A DNA stretch of 60,000 nt, from positions 24,710,646-24,770,645 of the forward strand of contig NC_088311.1 of the NCBI RefSeq assembly GCF_910592395.1, written 5' to 3'. The position numbers and the translations under genes were made by a program. The notes beneath the pieces are model-generated. The model did no database searches and was not told the origin of the DNA. It saw only the letters and a list, made by a program, of their open reading frames with translations. Source of the DNA: Lineus longissimus (lineage: Eukaryota; Nemertea; Pilidiophora; Heteronemertea; Lineidae). This document shows, in pieces, positions 11,359 to 26,300 of the stretch (its first letter is position 1; every line of letters starts with the position of its first letter).

Positions 11359-14300
11359 CTGAAAGAGAAAGAGAAGGCTTTTACAATATACTGATAATTG
11401 GTAACATATCGACTGTAGGGAAGGTCAGACAAGTTTGATTAGGAGGGATCACCCTCACTCTCAATCTCTACCAAATGTACTTCTCATTTTAAAGATACTT
11501 TACAAAATCAATGAAAAATTGCATTTTGAGCTTAACAATTTTGAACAATTTGGATAGTAGGCGCGGCCATACATAATGCAACACGTACCTTGAATTGTTG
11601 TTGCAGCCTGGACTTGGCTCCTTTCTTTTTGGGAATGACCATACTACCATAGCGATCACAGAACATCGAGCTCGGGAATGCCGTCAGTCCTACCCGAAAA
11701 TGCTCTGCCAAAGCATCATGGAGGAACACGTATTGTTCCTGAAGAACAATAGAAATTCCTCAGAATTGCAAAAAGATATCAAGAAAGGTTTACTGATAAT
11801 TCTTAAACCCAGCTATGTACGGGTCTAGACTTGAAAATTGTCCCCCCCCCAAATTGAGGTGTTCAAAGATTCTTAAGGAATTCCATGATCATGATTTCAT
11901 CTGACAGTCTTTCTCAGATTATCTTTGTCACAGTACACCTGACCATATTCCACTCAATACAAACCTAGTGTCACAGTATTGTGCAATAGTGTTGTTACGA
12001 CATGTATATTTTACACCTCAAAAAGCTGAAGTTTGCTTCATTCTTTGTCCACTGACTTTATGGTTATTTTTACCCAACCCTCCAATAAGTTTTGAAATAA
12101 AAACCTGACTAAAACATGGATGTGGCAATTCTTTCGGAATGTACTGTAAATCAACAGCTACTTACCCAAGTCTGCACCATTTTCGGCCGCGATAACCTCA
12201 TCTGTCGCACGCACTCGTAAACATTCACCATCTTCTCGACGCTACCCTGTTGTATGAGGTAGTCGAGACCAATGAATGTCCCTGTCCTCCCCACACCCGC
12301 ACTGCAGTGTACGTAAACTGGCCCGTATTGTTCACCGCTATATCCCGTCACCTCCCGCCAGAAATGTAACATGCTTGAAGCGAATTTTGGTGCGCCATGA
12401 TCTGGCCAAACAGTGAAATAGAAGTGCTTTAATCGCCGTTCTTGCCCACCCTGAAATATGTAAAGTTCGGTGAAGTTTCCATCGTAGTGCAGTGGAGACT
12501 AAAACTGCACAGCAGGTCAAAATGGGATGATTAGTCGGGTGGGACAATCAATTTCCAAGTGATCCGTCTTCGAGGACACTAATACATTCCTGGACAATGT
12601 CCCAAAGGATAAATTGTTCCGAAGGACAATTCGTCCCAAGGGACAATTCATCGCCAGACAATTTCCCAGGTGTATGAAATCATTTAATGGGGATAAAATG
12701 TCTTTTAAGCTAATTTGGGAGGTACCGGTTATGTACAACAATATTCTTGTGTTTTTACCTTTGAGATTTTGAGAGCAGTGACAGTCATATCAGCAAACTT
12801 TTCTTCTGTCACCACTTCAACGGTGATCTCTCCATAAAGTTTGCTCCCTGACTCTGGCCAATACCGCTCACATTTGGCCTGAAATGGAACAGACAGCACT
12901 GTTACAATATGAGCCATGATATGCTCTTACCGCGCGACTCTTCACAGAAAACTTCAGACAATATAAAGTCATCATCAAGGTTGAGTTCAATACTGCCACT
13001 GCTTCAACACTGTGTTTGTTTAGAGTGTAATATCAGAGTTAGAGTTCGAAAGTTAAGTGATCTGCTTATAGTACCTGCTCTTATAACTTCCCTAAGAAGA
13101 CTCCAAGATGCAGAAGCACTTTGAGAAATGATTCCGGCCTCAAAAGAATGTGTATATCCATTTTACATCAATCATGACCGCCTACCTTTCCCATTTCCAC
13201 AAAGTTGGTGAGCATCACAATCTTCGGACATCTCTCCTGCCAAACCGCTCGCCATATATCGTTGATGGCCGCTTTCGTTGGACCTTGGGACGCGATGTAT
13301 GCCTTCTTTTTCTTGTAGCCATCAATATAATTGGCGTTTATGTAATCAGTGCTTGAATTACTTTCTCCTACATCAAGGATCAGGCGACTATGGTCATCTG
13401 AAAGTGGAAGATGACCAACTTGTTAAGAGGAGCTGAAAATTGTCCCAAGTGGACCCCTGGCATAACTGATGTCCATCTGTTGGTTTCATCCCCAAATAAG
13501 TTACGGATACAACTCAGTAACAGTATCACAAAACATAAAAAGAAAACATCACAAGCAAAGGTGAACTTTTTTTGTTTGGGCGTATTAGAAGGCCTAAAAG
13601 CGTATAAATGACTTACATGGCACAATATTTTTGAATCTATTTTTTCCTTTGTTCTCCTCTTTCTTTGATTCATCATGAGGATGCTCCAACTCTGGTTTGA
13701 ATTGCTGCAAATGAGGTAACATTCATTTGTAAGTAAAGTTAAATATAAAGGTAAAGGTAAAGGTAAAGGTAAAGGTAAAGGTAAAGGTAAAGGTAAAGGT
13801 AAAGTAACGATAAATGTACCATCTATTGTATCCGATTACACATGAGCATGAATGAATTCTTTGAGTTATTATTCATGCTCATGGGTGGAAAATTTGTTCC
13901 AACTTCCGCCGATCGTGGAATTAATTCAAAGTCCTCAAAGAAGTATTGACGTACCAGATACTCTGCTTTGAAGCCGCTACAGTTCTCCTTCTTCATGGCC
14001 GCAACAAACGATAAGATGTCATCAAGGAGTATGGCATGAGACTTGGGTTGGCTACGCCTGGCTGGCACGTTCTCGTAGAGATCTCCATCAGAGGCGTCAA
14101 GCCTGGTTTGGGCGATCAGATCTTCACAGCTGGCTGTAGCCTCCGTAGCTGGGGGGACGGCAATCAAAGCAGCTGTAATGAATGATAGTACCTTTTGTTA
14201 ATCTATCACCATTCATTGGAAAGCACTTTATGATAGTACCATCAGTAAACCTTTTGTTGAAAAAACCTATTGACATGACCATTCATTGGGAAGCTCTTGA

Positions 14301-17300
14301 TGGACACCATACACTGGTTCCATTAGTAATATTGACATGATTCACTGACAGCCCTTGATAAGCATGTTCTGGTGCCATGGTTGACCTGATCGTTTTTTAA
14401 ATTTTTTTCAAAATAGACCCAGTCTAACAGCTAAATCATAAACATTTGTGACCTTACGATTAGCAACTCCATTGATTACTTTCATCTCTTCCGGACCCAT
14501 CTTTTTCACATCGGTCAAACTCTCTGACTTGCACATGTATTTCAGACGGCGCCGCCTGAAACCATATAAGGTGATTACGCAACATATGTAGATAATCGAT
14601 TCTTGTCGCAGGTAGCTGCAATGACTCCCTATAGACAAGTGATTTTTGCTGCATGCCTTTAAAGCAATAGAACTTGCTTGTGTGTGATTCAACTAACTTA
14701 TAAAGATCTCTTGCCTAGAAACTAACCTTACGATACATTCAATGGTTTCAATCACACTCACAAAACACTGAAAATAAAGCAATGTACAATATTTCACGAA
14801 ACCAGGAAGAGCATGATATTACCTGATGAAGAATGCAGCACCCAAGGCCACGAAGATCAACAGTATGATCAAGACAACAGCAACAACAATATACACCACA
14901 GGGCTACCAGACGGTGACTTATACTGGATCACTGGAACAAAACATATAACCATATTTCATAATAATGTTAAAGACGACAGATACTTCAATGTCATACTCA
15001 CGGGTACCAGATGGCATCTTGTAAACAACTACCAGAACAAAAGAAAAAGATTGTTGTGTCTTTTCAAGTATATTCCACTGGTGTCTACCTGCTGCTTTGT
15101 TTCTTGTTTTTAATCACCATAACATTATACACGTGTGGTAACATCCCAAGCATTGTTGACAAAATAATTACTAAAACAAACAGACAATTTGCAGCATGAA
15201 TGATTGATGATCTTTGCAATGTAACGTTATGTACAGCTGTGTTCAGTGTAAGATGGCACATCCAGAATGCATCAGAAATTGTACACAAACAGTTGGTAGA
15301 ATACATAATCTGTATGCATCTTTACCTGTAACTTGATCAGATGTTTTTGCAAATTTCATCACCTTTTCCTGAAAGAACAAGAGCATTTACATGGCTTCAT
15401 AGAGCTATTGAATTGCTACCACCTAATGATTGCTACCACATCTCTTGTCTCTCAAAAGGAGAACCACATGTGATGAGACTAGGGTCTCCCTTCTCCTCCT
15501 AAGAAACACTTAGAACCGCTCTATTAAGGACATACTTGGAACTGACAAATGCTGTGCTTAATAGGGAGGTATCACGATAACAGAGGTCAAATTGTTTGAA
15601 AACACCCTACAGTGGAACCCTGGTCGGCGACCACCCCGCTCTGACGACCAAGAATCGCCAGTCCTGAATGGTTTCCTCTCTAATTGCCATTACAAGGCCC
15701 CCAGTAACTCGACATTTTTCAGAATTTGAAAATTCAACAATGAATGATGAAAATTTTTCAGAATTTGAAAATTCAACTATGAATGTTGAAAATTTTTCAG
15801 AATTTTGAACTTATGAAAAAAATTAAATTGATTCTAGCAAACTTAGATAAAACTCACCCCATCAAGATCACTTACAACACCAAATATGACATTGTATTTA
15901 TGCCCGGTTTCCAACTTGGGATTCGTGTATTTTCCATAGGTCTTTCCATCCCCGATTATGAATGGTCCGTTGTAGCCTTTGTCCAGTTCGGCTGCTATAT
16001 ACTGGTGGAGGCCACGTTGTTTAGCGGTGGTGTAATCAGTGAGGTTGTCTGTTGTGGAACTATCTATGGTTGCAATCCGTTTCTGACGTTGATTTGTCTT
16101 GTCCTCGACCCCAACGAAGAAGGAACTGAAGAGACAAACAAAGCAACTTTAAGGGCGATGCCATATATCTGTAGCCATAATTGAATTTCAGAACACATCG
16201 AGAAAAAGTTCTGCTCCTTTCATATCAGGGTGAAAGACTCCCTTAACATTGCTGATGTAAGATCTGTGAGACGTTGGCACTCTCTTCATCAACCGACAAA
16301 GAGCCTGGCCCACAATTGTACATGACGACTTGAGTAACATAATAGACAGAGGTGCCCAGGTGATGTGTGTGATTGAGGCCACACATGACGAGGATTGTCC
16401 TAATATCTTGGTTGTCTCTTGGAAGGATAAGACGAGACTGTCCTTAGGAACTGGATGAACCAACACAAAGACTAACCTGATTGGAGCAGCAAAGGTTTCA
16501 GCTGGAGGTATGTTGATGGTGATGGTATGATCTGTCATCTGATGGGTCTTGATCTGCACAAACTTCTCATCAGTCATCTCGAGTTCTGAAACATATCAAA
16601 GGTCAATTATGAAGGTCAATCACAAAGATGTTTACACTTACATTTGGTGACTTCAGGAGGATATAGTGACCTTGGCAATACAATGCCACCAGGCCCTGCC
16701 TCTTATTCACTTGATTGTTTTCTAACTAACGTCTCATAATCTCAAAGAAGACAATAAAAGTCTCATAAAACAATACAATATTTGTAAACTTACTTGGTCT
16801 GGTCCAAAACAAGTTGGATGCAGCTTTTCCATAGCCCTTGTTGCCTCGAGCCTGGATGCTGCAGTTATACTGGGTGGCCTGGTTCAAGCCCAAGACATGT
16901 TGGGTTGTTATCCATTCACTGAGAATGTATTCTTTCCGGTGTTTCAGTGCGTTGGCTGTGATATTTTTGTTGTAGGAAGACACAGGCTTGCATGTTATCT
17001 GAAATGAAGAAATGTATTAGATATGGCTAAGTCTTGATCTTGAAATAACTTCTGTCTTATATTGATCGGCATGACATCCTTTTTAATCTTCAAATGTCTT
17101 TGACTCTATAGAATAGACATGGTTCTCTCCCTATGTCTCTGCATCAGTTTTGATTCTGTGACTCACCTTACAACCAATCAGAACCACCGATGGTCTTGAA
17201 GGTGCCGCCCATGTCAACTTAAAACTCTCCGTAGATTTCTCACTCATTTTGAGGTATTCAGGAATTCCAGGCCCTAAATTTAAGAACGACATTTGAAGAA

Positions 17301-20300
17301 ATGAAAAAATGTGCCACACCATCCTCTTGGGTGCCTTCGATCTGACAACAGACCGCAAGAGTGTCTCCATTCGTGCAAACCAGGGACACAATAAGCTGGC
17401 AGAGTGATTCTTCATACCCGGTATACCCAATCAAATTTTCAGAATCGTCCTTAAAGTCATGACTACCCGTACATCATCAATAGTAAATGCTATTCCTTTG
17501 CCATTACTGCATGCCAGCTATAGTGTTTCCCCATTACTGCATGCCAGCTATAGTGTTTCCCCATTACTGCATGCCAGCTATAGTGTTTCCCCATTACTGC
17601 ATGCCAGCTAGTGTTTCCCCATTACTGCATGCCAGCTATAGTGTTTCCCCATTTCTGCATGTCAGCTATAGTGTTTCCCCATTACTGCCTGCCAGCTAGT
17701 GTTTCCCCATTACTGCCTGCCAGCTATAGTGTTTCCCCATTTGATACTCACAGTCTTCCTCTGTCAGCAATACCAGTTTCTTGCTCCAGTTACCCCAACC
17801 AATGCTGGTTTTCGCTTGTATCTAGAAGAGAGTGCAAGAACTGGTGATTAACAGCAGTGGTGAAGGACAGAAGGCAGTCTGCTTGGGCTCTCACCCAGTG
17901 TCAATCATCTCAAAAGGCCAGCATATATCCAAGGTTCTGCAGGAGTAAGTGACAAGGAGCATTGCTCCACCTGGACTGGATGCCAGTCTGTCAGGCTGAT
18001 AAGGAATGTAACCCCTCCATACATCAAGTGTTAGGTGCCTTGCTCAAGGAAACAAACTTTCAAGTCTTGGTGATTCCATGAGTTGAACTCAGCATGGCTA
18101 TCAACAGAACCATTAATAAGCCACGACCTCCCACCCTCACTTTCATCCCACTTTTGATTTTATAAAGAAACATACATACCATAAAGACATATGTGACATC
18201 GGTGGTCAAATCATCAAATATTTTACGCCCCTCTACACCATTGGAAATTGTGAGAAGATTCTTCGTTTCGTTATAGTCTGTCTGTTCCCAGTAACGCAGT
18301 TGGAACTCCAGGATCTTGCCAAACGGAGGATCAGGGGGATACCATGCAACCGTGATGGAGTCTGGAGAGATGGCGAGCTTTTCAAGTCTCGGTGGAGGAG
18401 GAACTGCAAGGGAAAAGTGTCAACTTGCTGAAAACATCCTGCGACGCCTGAGAAGTTCATGACAGGTCTTTCTCTTAGCTACGATTGGAGTAATATATCT
18501 GGTAAGTTTTGAGCAGGGGGTTATTGTATTCTCCATTTACAGTAGGACTAACTTTTGAAAAGAACTGAAATCTTGGACATGGCCCAGGGTAGAGATAGGG
18601 ACTGGAGACTGCATTATACCTTCTTTATTCACACTCACCTTCTTCACGAGTCCGAAACTCAAACGTTTCATTTGGACTGGCTCCCTCGCTGTTGACAAAC
18701 ATAAACACCAAAGAATATCTTGTATAAGGGATAAGTCCAGTTACGACCTTCTGATAAACATTACCAAGTGGTATCGGATCCAAGGTTCTCACATTGTTAC
18801 TATCTAAGTTGTTTAGCTGTATACTGTATGATCCGTTAGGTCCATTACGATCCTCACACGGGTACTCCCACCATTTGATACTAATACTTCTCGAGGTGAG
18901 CCTTCCTGTAACCACATGTGGCTTCCTCATCGGTACTGAAATAAATGGAAAATGTTGGGTAACCTTCACATCAGAATGTGCACTTTGGAATGGAGCAGAC
19001 CTAGGTGTTGATGGTTGTGATATTGTCTTCACTTAACCTCCTCTTTCATATTGGTATCCTTGTTGTTTGACTCCTGTCCTGGCACAACTTATCTACACTT
19101 CCCCTCTTCAGTTGCTCATTCTTGATTATTTGGATATCACAGACTACTCATGTTTCTCCCTTTGATATGGTCCTGTGATTGCCACTCACACAGGCATCAG
19201 GTATAGGCAATCATAAACAATCTTGTACCGTCAAAGGACATGCCAATCAAAGTGAATTTACTTGCCAAATATCAGACCCGCGAGTTGGGCTTGTCTCAGA
19301 AGCATTTTTTTTATTATAAAAAGAAATGTTAAAGATACTTGGAGTTGGACTAAATATGATTGATGACAAGGAGAAAGGTGTTCTTAAGAAATACTGAGAA
19401 AGGCTCCTACCTCCTGGAGATGTGAATTCCTGCACTTCAACCTCCGTACCGTTTCCTCCACTAGTTTCAGCAAACACTTTAATCCTATACCTACAATACG
19501 GGCAGACATCTATCCATTCCACTTTGTGTGAAAACGTCGATTCAGAGAGATGCAAAATAGTGCCAGCTCCAGTTACATTTTTACACATGCCATAAGCCAC
19601 TTGCTGCCACTGGATGTGATAGCCCTTGATGGTACCGTATGACTGCTGCGGTTTCTGCCACGTTACTTTCAGTTCGCTGTTTGGTAGTTTTTCCACGTGA
19701 AGGCTGCTCACATTGCCTGGTCCTGAATGATGGAAAAGAAAGAAATTGATAAGTGAAGTAGTTAAGCCTAAATGAGGGGTGTCCTGCTGGCAGAGGAAGG
19801 TTCCAGTGAACATGAATGATCTGTCCTATTGTCTGGTAACCTCCCTGACACTCATAACCCTTACACTGTCTTATTATCTGACAGTGTCTAACTCAACGTA
19901 GCAGGCTGAGACTGCAGCATCATCCTGCCATAGAACAGCTAGTATCTAGTATCCAAAGTGATAGAACGATAGAAGTTTTACTCACTTCCTTCCAATGTCT
20001 TGATCCCTTTCACCGTCCCATTCGTCTGGTAGCCCTCTGCATTCACGACTCCTACAACTATCTTGTATCCCATATTCGCAGCAAGACCAGTTAACTTGAT
20101 GTTCGTATCCTTGGTAGAATCCTGTAACCATTCAGTGCTCCCTTCGTTATAATAGTAAACAATGTATGCCTTGAGACTTCTACAGTTGAGGCTTACCAAT
20201 GGGATTGCCTAAAATGAAATGCACATGATATCGACTGTAAATCAAGCCTAAGAACGATGCAATTATATGTTTTATTTGTAGACAAGGAACAGAGGGACTG

Positions 20301-23300
20301 CTGACTGATGACCCTGCCATACACAATCACTGATTGTAGCCTGGGACTGTTGGCCTTGGAGTAAAGTGTTAAGTGTCTAACATCTTGGAACGAGCATGGC
20401 CATGCACATATGGTGGATGACAGGCCAAGTTGCAGTGTCAACTATCTTCAGGATGGCTGGTCACATATATCAGAGGAAAGGACAACAATTTTAGCAGACC
20501 AAGGGCTATAGGCTTTGATTTGTCTACTGACACATTTGTATCACAACTACCCTGTATCTACTACATCTGAACTTCAATCAAGACTTGGAGAAGATGTTGA
20601 CCACAGTAACTTTATAATAACGTTTTACCTCAAAGGGTTAATGAGTCATATAGGTGCACTAAACAAGCAGCTTCACCTCCCCTACCCAAACACACTGTCT
20701 GCGCCTCTGAATGTTAAATTCCCTTGACTGTTTACAGACAAAACATACACCATTTTCATTTCCCCAGATAACATCTTCAGCCACACTTATTTGTTTACAT
20801 TATCAATGAGGAGTCAACCTGCAGACCTTAATGATTTGGTAGCTATTTCACTAACAGCTACTGGTATTTGGGGTAATTATAGACTTTAACTCATGTCATA
20901 CACAAAACCGAATTTTTCGTCGTGACAGAATTGAAGTTTAATGTGACATACAGTGGAACCCTGGTCGGCGACCACCCCGCTATGACGACCAAGAATCGCC
21001 GGTCCCTAATGGTTTCCTCTCTAATTACCATTACAAGGCCCCCCGTAACACGACCACCCCGGTACCCAGACCACGACCACTGGTCTCAATAACCAAATTC
21101 ACCCCCCTAATCCGACCAAAGGGCCTAATTGCCGTAATCGGTCGTGACCGCATCTCCAATTAACCCACCAAATTTTTCAGAATTTTGAACTTATGAAAAA
21201 ATTCAACTCTGAAGGATGAAAAAATTTCTAAGTCCAAATGTTTTTTTCATTTTTTTTTTCTGCTCAAAATGAAGAAACATCATCAGCCCCCAAAAAACTT
21301 ACGTCCCATTTCAACTCCACAGTTATCTTCGATGGCCAAACCGACATGTCCTCAATACTACCTCGGTGAGATGTGATATTTGGTCCCAGACTGGGCTCTG
21401 AAAAGACTCGCGGAATTAGCGACACCAATTGGACTACCAAACATGCAATATGGCAATACAGAAGTTGCAGGTTACTCACGACTCCCACTCCGTTTACAAA
21501 TTTGAGAGTGAATTATAGTCGTCTAACCACAACTTTGATTCAACCTCTCTACTGTCTCAAAGTTTACCAAATGAGATTACTATACCGCTAGGCCAAGGAA
21601 ACTAACTCAGTTAGGCCCTATAGAGATGGGAACGTTGACACAATAATAGTTTCAATCTGCCAGAGTGGGGCGACTGACTGTACCTCTGAAATTGTCTTTG
21701 ATGCCAAACATCATGAGGTTGAGAAGGTGACACTTTATGCTCTCTTTGTCTCTTACTTGGCAACAAAAAGATATCTTTTGATTACACCAGTAGTTATAAA
21801 ACATCTTCAATCAAAGTGAAACGATACCAACCTATGCAGCTTGTCCGACTGGTTCCAACAGCTCCCACGCCAGGCTCCGGTCCAAATAAAACACTTGTTG
21901 CACTATCGCCTTGCCAACCAAGGATTATCCGAAAATCATAGAATGTAAACGAGTCTAATCCAGTCACAGTGAAATCAAAATTGTTTGAGAAAATCCCTGC
22001 ATCCGTCCAAGATGATGTGCCACTTTCAGCATACTGTAGCTTATATTTGGTAACAGGACCTTTGCCATTGTCCATTTCTTGCTGCCAAACAGGCCAAGCA
22101 ACAGTGATGGAGTTCCTTGTATAGTTGAGTCGGGTTGGCGGTCTCTTCATGCTGGGTAACTCTGAAAATTTAGATTCAAATTACCATTCGGTGAAAAGTT
22201 CGGACGATTGTGACCATTCCATCTTCTTAAAGACCAAAGTTGTTCGGGGCTCAGGTTCTAGTAGCAGCGAGGATGAAGGTGTATATGATCAGCTTATCGA
22301 AAGGTTTGAACTCAGGGAAGAAATTATCTGGCGTTGATTCGGCGCCGATTGAATGGTGACAATGTCGGCCAAAAAAATGATGAAGTCATAACCTACCAAT
22401 CTGGCAGTTTTCTCCTGTATACTGGTCGTTGCAGCCAGACATTGAACACCTCCCCGTGATGATGTCACACTTCTCAGTCACATCTTGACACTGACACTTC
22501 AGGTTACAGTTTGGTCCATGTTCGAGGTACGGACAAGCTGAAATAGGAGAGAAATATCAAAATCAAATATCATATCATTATCCTCATTCAGTGATTCCAT
22601 GTGTCCTTTTGCTGCCGTCATTTGCCTGTAGATAATGGCCACTGTCGAGAGCCAAAAGTTTTCAATGCTACAATAGGACGGCGATAACAGTTTTAACAGT
22701 ATGTCTGATAATAATGACGTTTTTATCATGAGCTTCAGATTTCCAGAAATGTCTCACGCCAGACGACATATTATTGCCATATTGACCTAAACGGTGACAA
22801 TGCGTGTGATGAGGCAATGTCTTCTGATGTTTGTTCATTACCTTTGTATTGATAAGCATGAATCTTCACTTCACAGAAGTCCAGGATGGCATTGTCATAC
22901 TGTAGTTGAATGAAAAGATATCGTCCAATCACAGGCTTCGTACACTGTATCATCTGACTGCCGGCATCTGGAATGCTCCCCGCCAGGAAGTAACACAGGT
23001 CATCATCGGTGGGATATGTAATTCTTCTATCAGTCATCCAGATCTTTATTTCTTTCAATCGAGTTTCTTGAAAGAAGGAAAATCACATGTGACTTAATTG
23101 CCAAAACAAAGTCCCTAATTTCAAGTCCTTCTATCCATGGATGCATTCAGGTGGGATCAATCTTTGATGATCATATCGTATCAAAACCTTGAGCATCTCC
23201 CAATCTTACCTGGTGTATTAGGTCCTCCGCACTGTGAGCAATCTCTGTTGAAGATAGTAAGGCTGAAGAGGACATGGGGGTAACTCAGGTCCACCCTCCA

Positions 23301-26300
23301 CCATGGCTTATCCATGGTTTTTGTATGGGAGCAATGGCCATTTGACAAGTCAGGGTCAGTGTTGTTGTCGACTGCTCTGCTGGCATCAAATGATTTATAG
23401 GTTGGAGACATCTGAACGTATGTGGAACTCTGCTCAGCAGTTTTTCCCAGAGCTCCATTTCCTAGAAACAAAAGTTGAAAACACAACCATGAGGTTACTG
23501 GTGACTAAAAGTTAGAAAGAATTGGAAAGGAAAGATGAAATCCATAGGTGCATTTTATCTTTTTGCTAAAATGTAATTGACACACCATATGGTTGCATAC
23601 TGAGGGCTACTCTACTCAGATCCAGTGGTTTAAAAGGGGTTAACTACACTTGTGACCTTGGACAAGCTGCTTCACTCCGACTGCTATCCTCTAAATGTGA
23701 TGTTCAACTAGATCTTTAGTGCCTGTATCTGTATGCCAAAGCAAGCAAGAACAGCCCAGCCATTCTCATGACTGAATGAGGCATTGCCATGACAACTGCA
23801 TACCTATCTGACAAGCTTCTCCACTCCATCCGTAATCACACTCGTTAGGACATTTTCCAGTCGTTTTGTGACAGACCGCACCAGCCCGGCAGCGGCACGT
23901 GTATTCACAGTTGATACCAAATTTACCATCTTGACAACCTGAAGTAAGAAGAGAGTTTGTAACTTGGCGTAATCAATGCATAAACGTTGATGCTTGTATC
24001 TCTCCTCAATTTCTGACTCAGTGAAAGGAATAACCTGCTCTCTCATCTGCTATGAAAAACATGTGAAACCAAATGTATCAAGGCGTGCATTCTCCGGGAC
24101 CAAGATACTTGGGACTTAGAAATTTGACCCGTCACAGCAAAACCAGGTGCTTGTTGCACAGAAGATGAGCCTGACACCAGGAGATAACGAAAGAAAATGA
24201 TGTACTCTGATTTCACAAAAGGTAGACAATAGTGAAATGAACAACCAGTTTGCTCAACCTGCTAAGCTGAGAGCGACATGCACCTAGTTTTGCTGTGACG
24301 GGTCACAAATGTGGTTCCTACTTTGTCGTGGTTACAGATGTTTCCTAAACTGAGTAAAAATGATCAATCCATTCTTCAAGAGGGTTACCATCCTGAGATC
24401 AGACTTTTTTTACTCCTATGTCGTATACAAATTTGTTTGATGAAATATCGAGATGCGGAGTATACTGAAAACAACTGGTGCCAAGATGGAGGGTTACCTG
24501 CTAACAGAGCAGTTCACTCAAAGGAGGTTCCACTGCCATCTGGTTTAGAATTCTGACTTACTAGTTTTGCAGTGAGTACCAGTAACACCCTTCCAGCAGT
24601 GACCACTCCTTGGGCAAACTCCGCTCCTGCTATCGCACACTTCATCAACATCATAACATAAGCACTCGCTGTCGCAGTTTTCTCCAAAGCGATATCTCGG
24701 GCAAGCTGGTGAGGAGAAAAGACAAAATGAAAGAGAAATCAGGCCCACTGTAGACCATTGGGAATAGCAATGGCTTTATTTAGGTCTGACATTCACAATG
24801 GTGTGGTATCATGATGAATTGTGTTAAATGCTGGATCTATGACAGGGATTAATCAACAACACTCCATTCAAGGACCTATGACAGGGATTCTCCATCACAG
24901 CCCCATGGATGAACCCCGTCATCGATCCAAGGATGGACACTTTTGCCTGTGTATTATGTTGACTGTCCGTTGAAAATTACACTGGTAGCTGAACATATCC
25001 ATCCCTCAGAGAGCAAGGATAAGATGTCGCCCGATATTTTGAGTACATTAAATCTTGATGTAGTAAGGGGACAACTTACCACAATCTCCGACACTGCAAT
25101 ATTTCCAACCCCCAGATGTTGTATAACACCAAGGTTTATTAGCATCATCTGTCTTTGGGTTTCGACAGTACTTCTTGGCATCAGAACGAGTGCCATCTAA
25201 GTGTCTGAAATCAGAATCAGGATAGTTTCCATGGTATTTCCACGGGTGGCAATTACCGTTTACAGATTGGCTCATTTTCCCAAGATAAGCCAATCCAGTA
25301 CATGTGCCAGCCACGCCACCAACAACACAGATCTTCTCATCATTGTAACTGCAGGAAGAGCCTGAAATGAAAAAAACAACTTTCATCAAAGTAGAGACTC
25401 AAAATGCCTAGCTGACGGCCGAGCTCCATTCTTACCGCAGCAAACTAAAGCAGGTGCGCCTCTCAAACCATTTTAATTCACCAAATTAAGCTACACCTTG
25501 CAAAGGTCATTGTATTGGGCAGCAAACTATAAAAGCCACTATAACTATTATGTTTCATAACACACTGTCGGAAATACCAAAACTGAGGTGGCTTTCTTTA
25601 TATCCACTGTAAATAGTACAACCAGTGTTAAAAATTATCTCTGGAGAGGCAGCTTGGGTATCAAGGAGGAACTCATACAATGCTCACCAGTGAAGGACAA
25701 AGTGACAAGCAGTCCAGATTCTAACCCACAACCCATGGAATGAGAGTCCATAAGGCTTTATGTTTGTTAAAGGATGAGTAGAGATACTTTAATACTTACT
25801 TAGCAGACAATGATCACCCCAGGAATCCCCAGCACATTCTCCTGATGGACAAATTCCAGTTGTCTTATCACAGCTTGCGGCTCTTTTACAGTTGCACTTG
25901 AAATGGCATGACCTTCCAAAGAAGCCATCTTGACTACAAGGGTGGTCACCTTCTGCAAACAAAACATTGTGAGATAAAATCTTGAAATGGAAACTCGCAC
26001 TCTTCAAGCAAGCCAGAAAATATACACCTCAACACATCACACTAAACACTTTCTCTGGGCTTACTTTGGTATAAGTTTAGTATTATTGTTACTTATTCTG
26101 AGAAATCGTTCCCATTACCAATGCATCTCTACAGGACTCCAGGCTGGCATCACCACAGGATCCACTTTCCTTTCATCTTCAACTGAGTTATTCACATTAT
26201 GATTAGACGCATGATGTTCTTGTCGGATATACAGTAGATCTCTATTAAGGACCCCCTCTGGACTGACAAGTTCTGTCCTTAATAGAGAGGTGTCCTTAGT

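Larger units (their letters stand above)
16794..22161 (-). other. Six fibronectin type III modules of the phosphatase
   Basis: Modules are encoded by 21832-22161; 21303-21397 plus 19986-20208; 19411-19722; 18639-18935; 18180-18403 plus 17752-17821; and 17167-17273 plus 16794-16998. Each shows the FN3 pattern, for example SITVAWPVWQQ, LKVTWQKPQ, ISIKWWEYP and FKLTWAAPS near strand B/C and YxxxIxA/YxxxV near strand F. Each module totals a multiple of three and is bounded by phase-1 introns. Several NxT/S glycosylation sites are visible. Confidence 0.82.
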
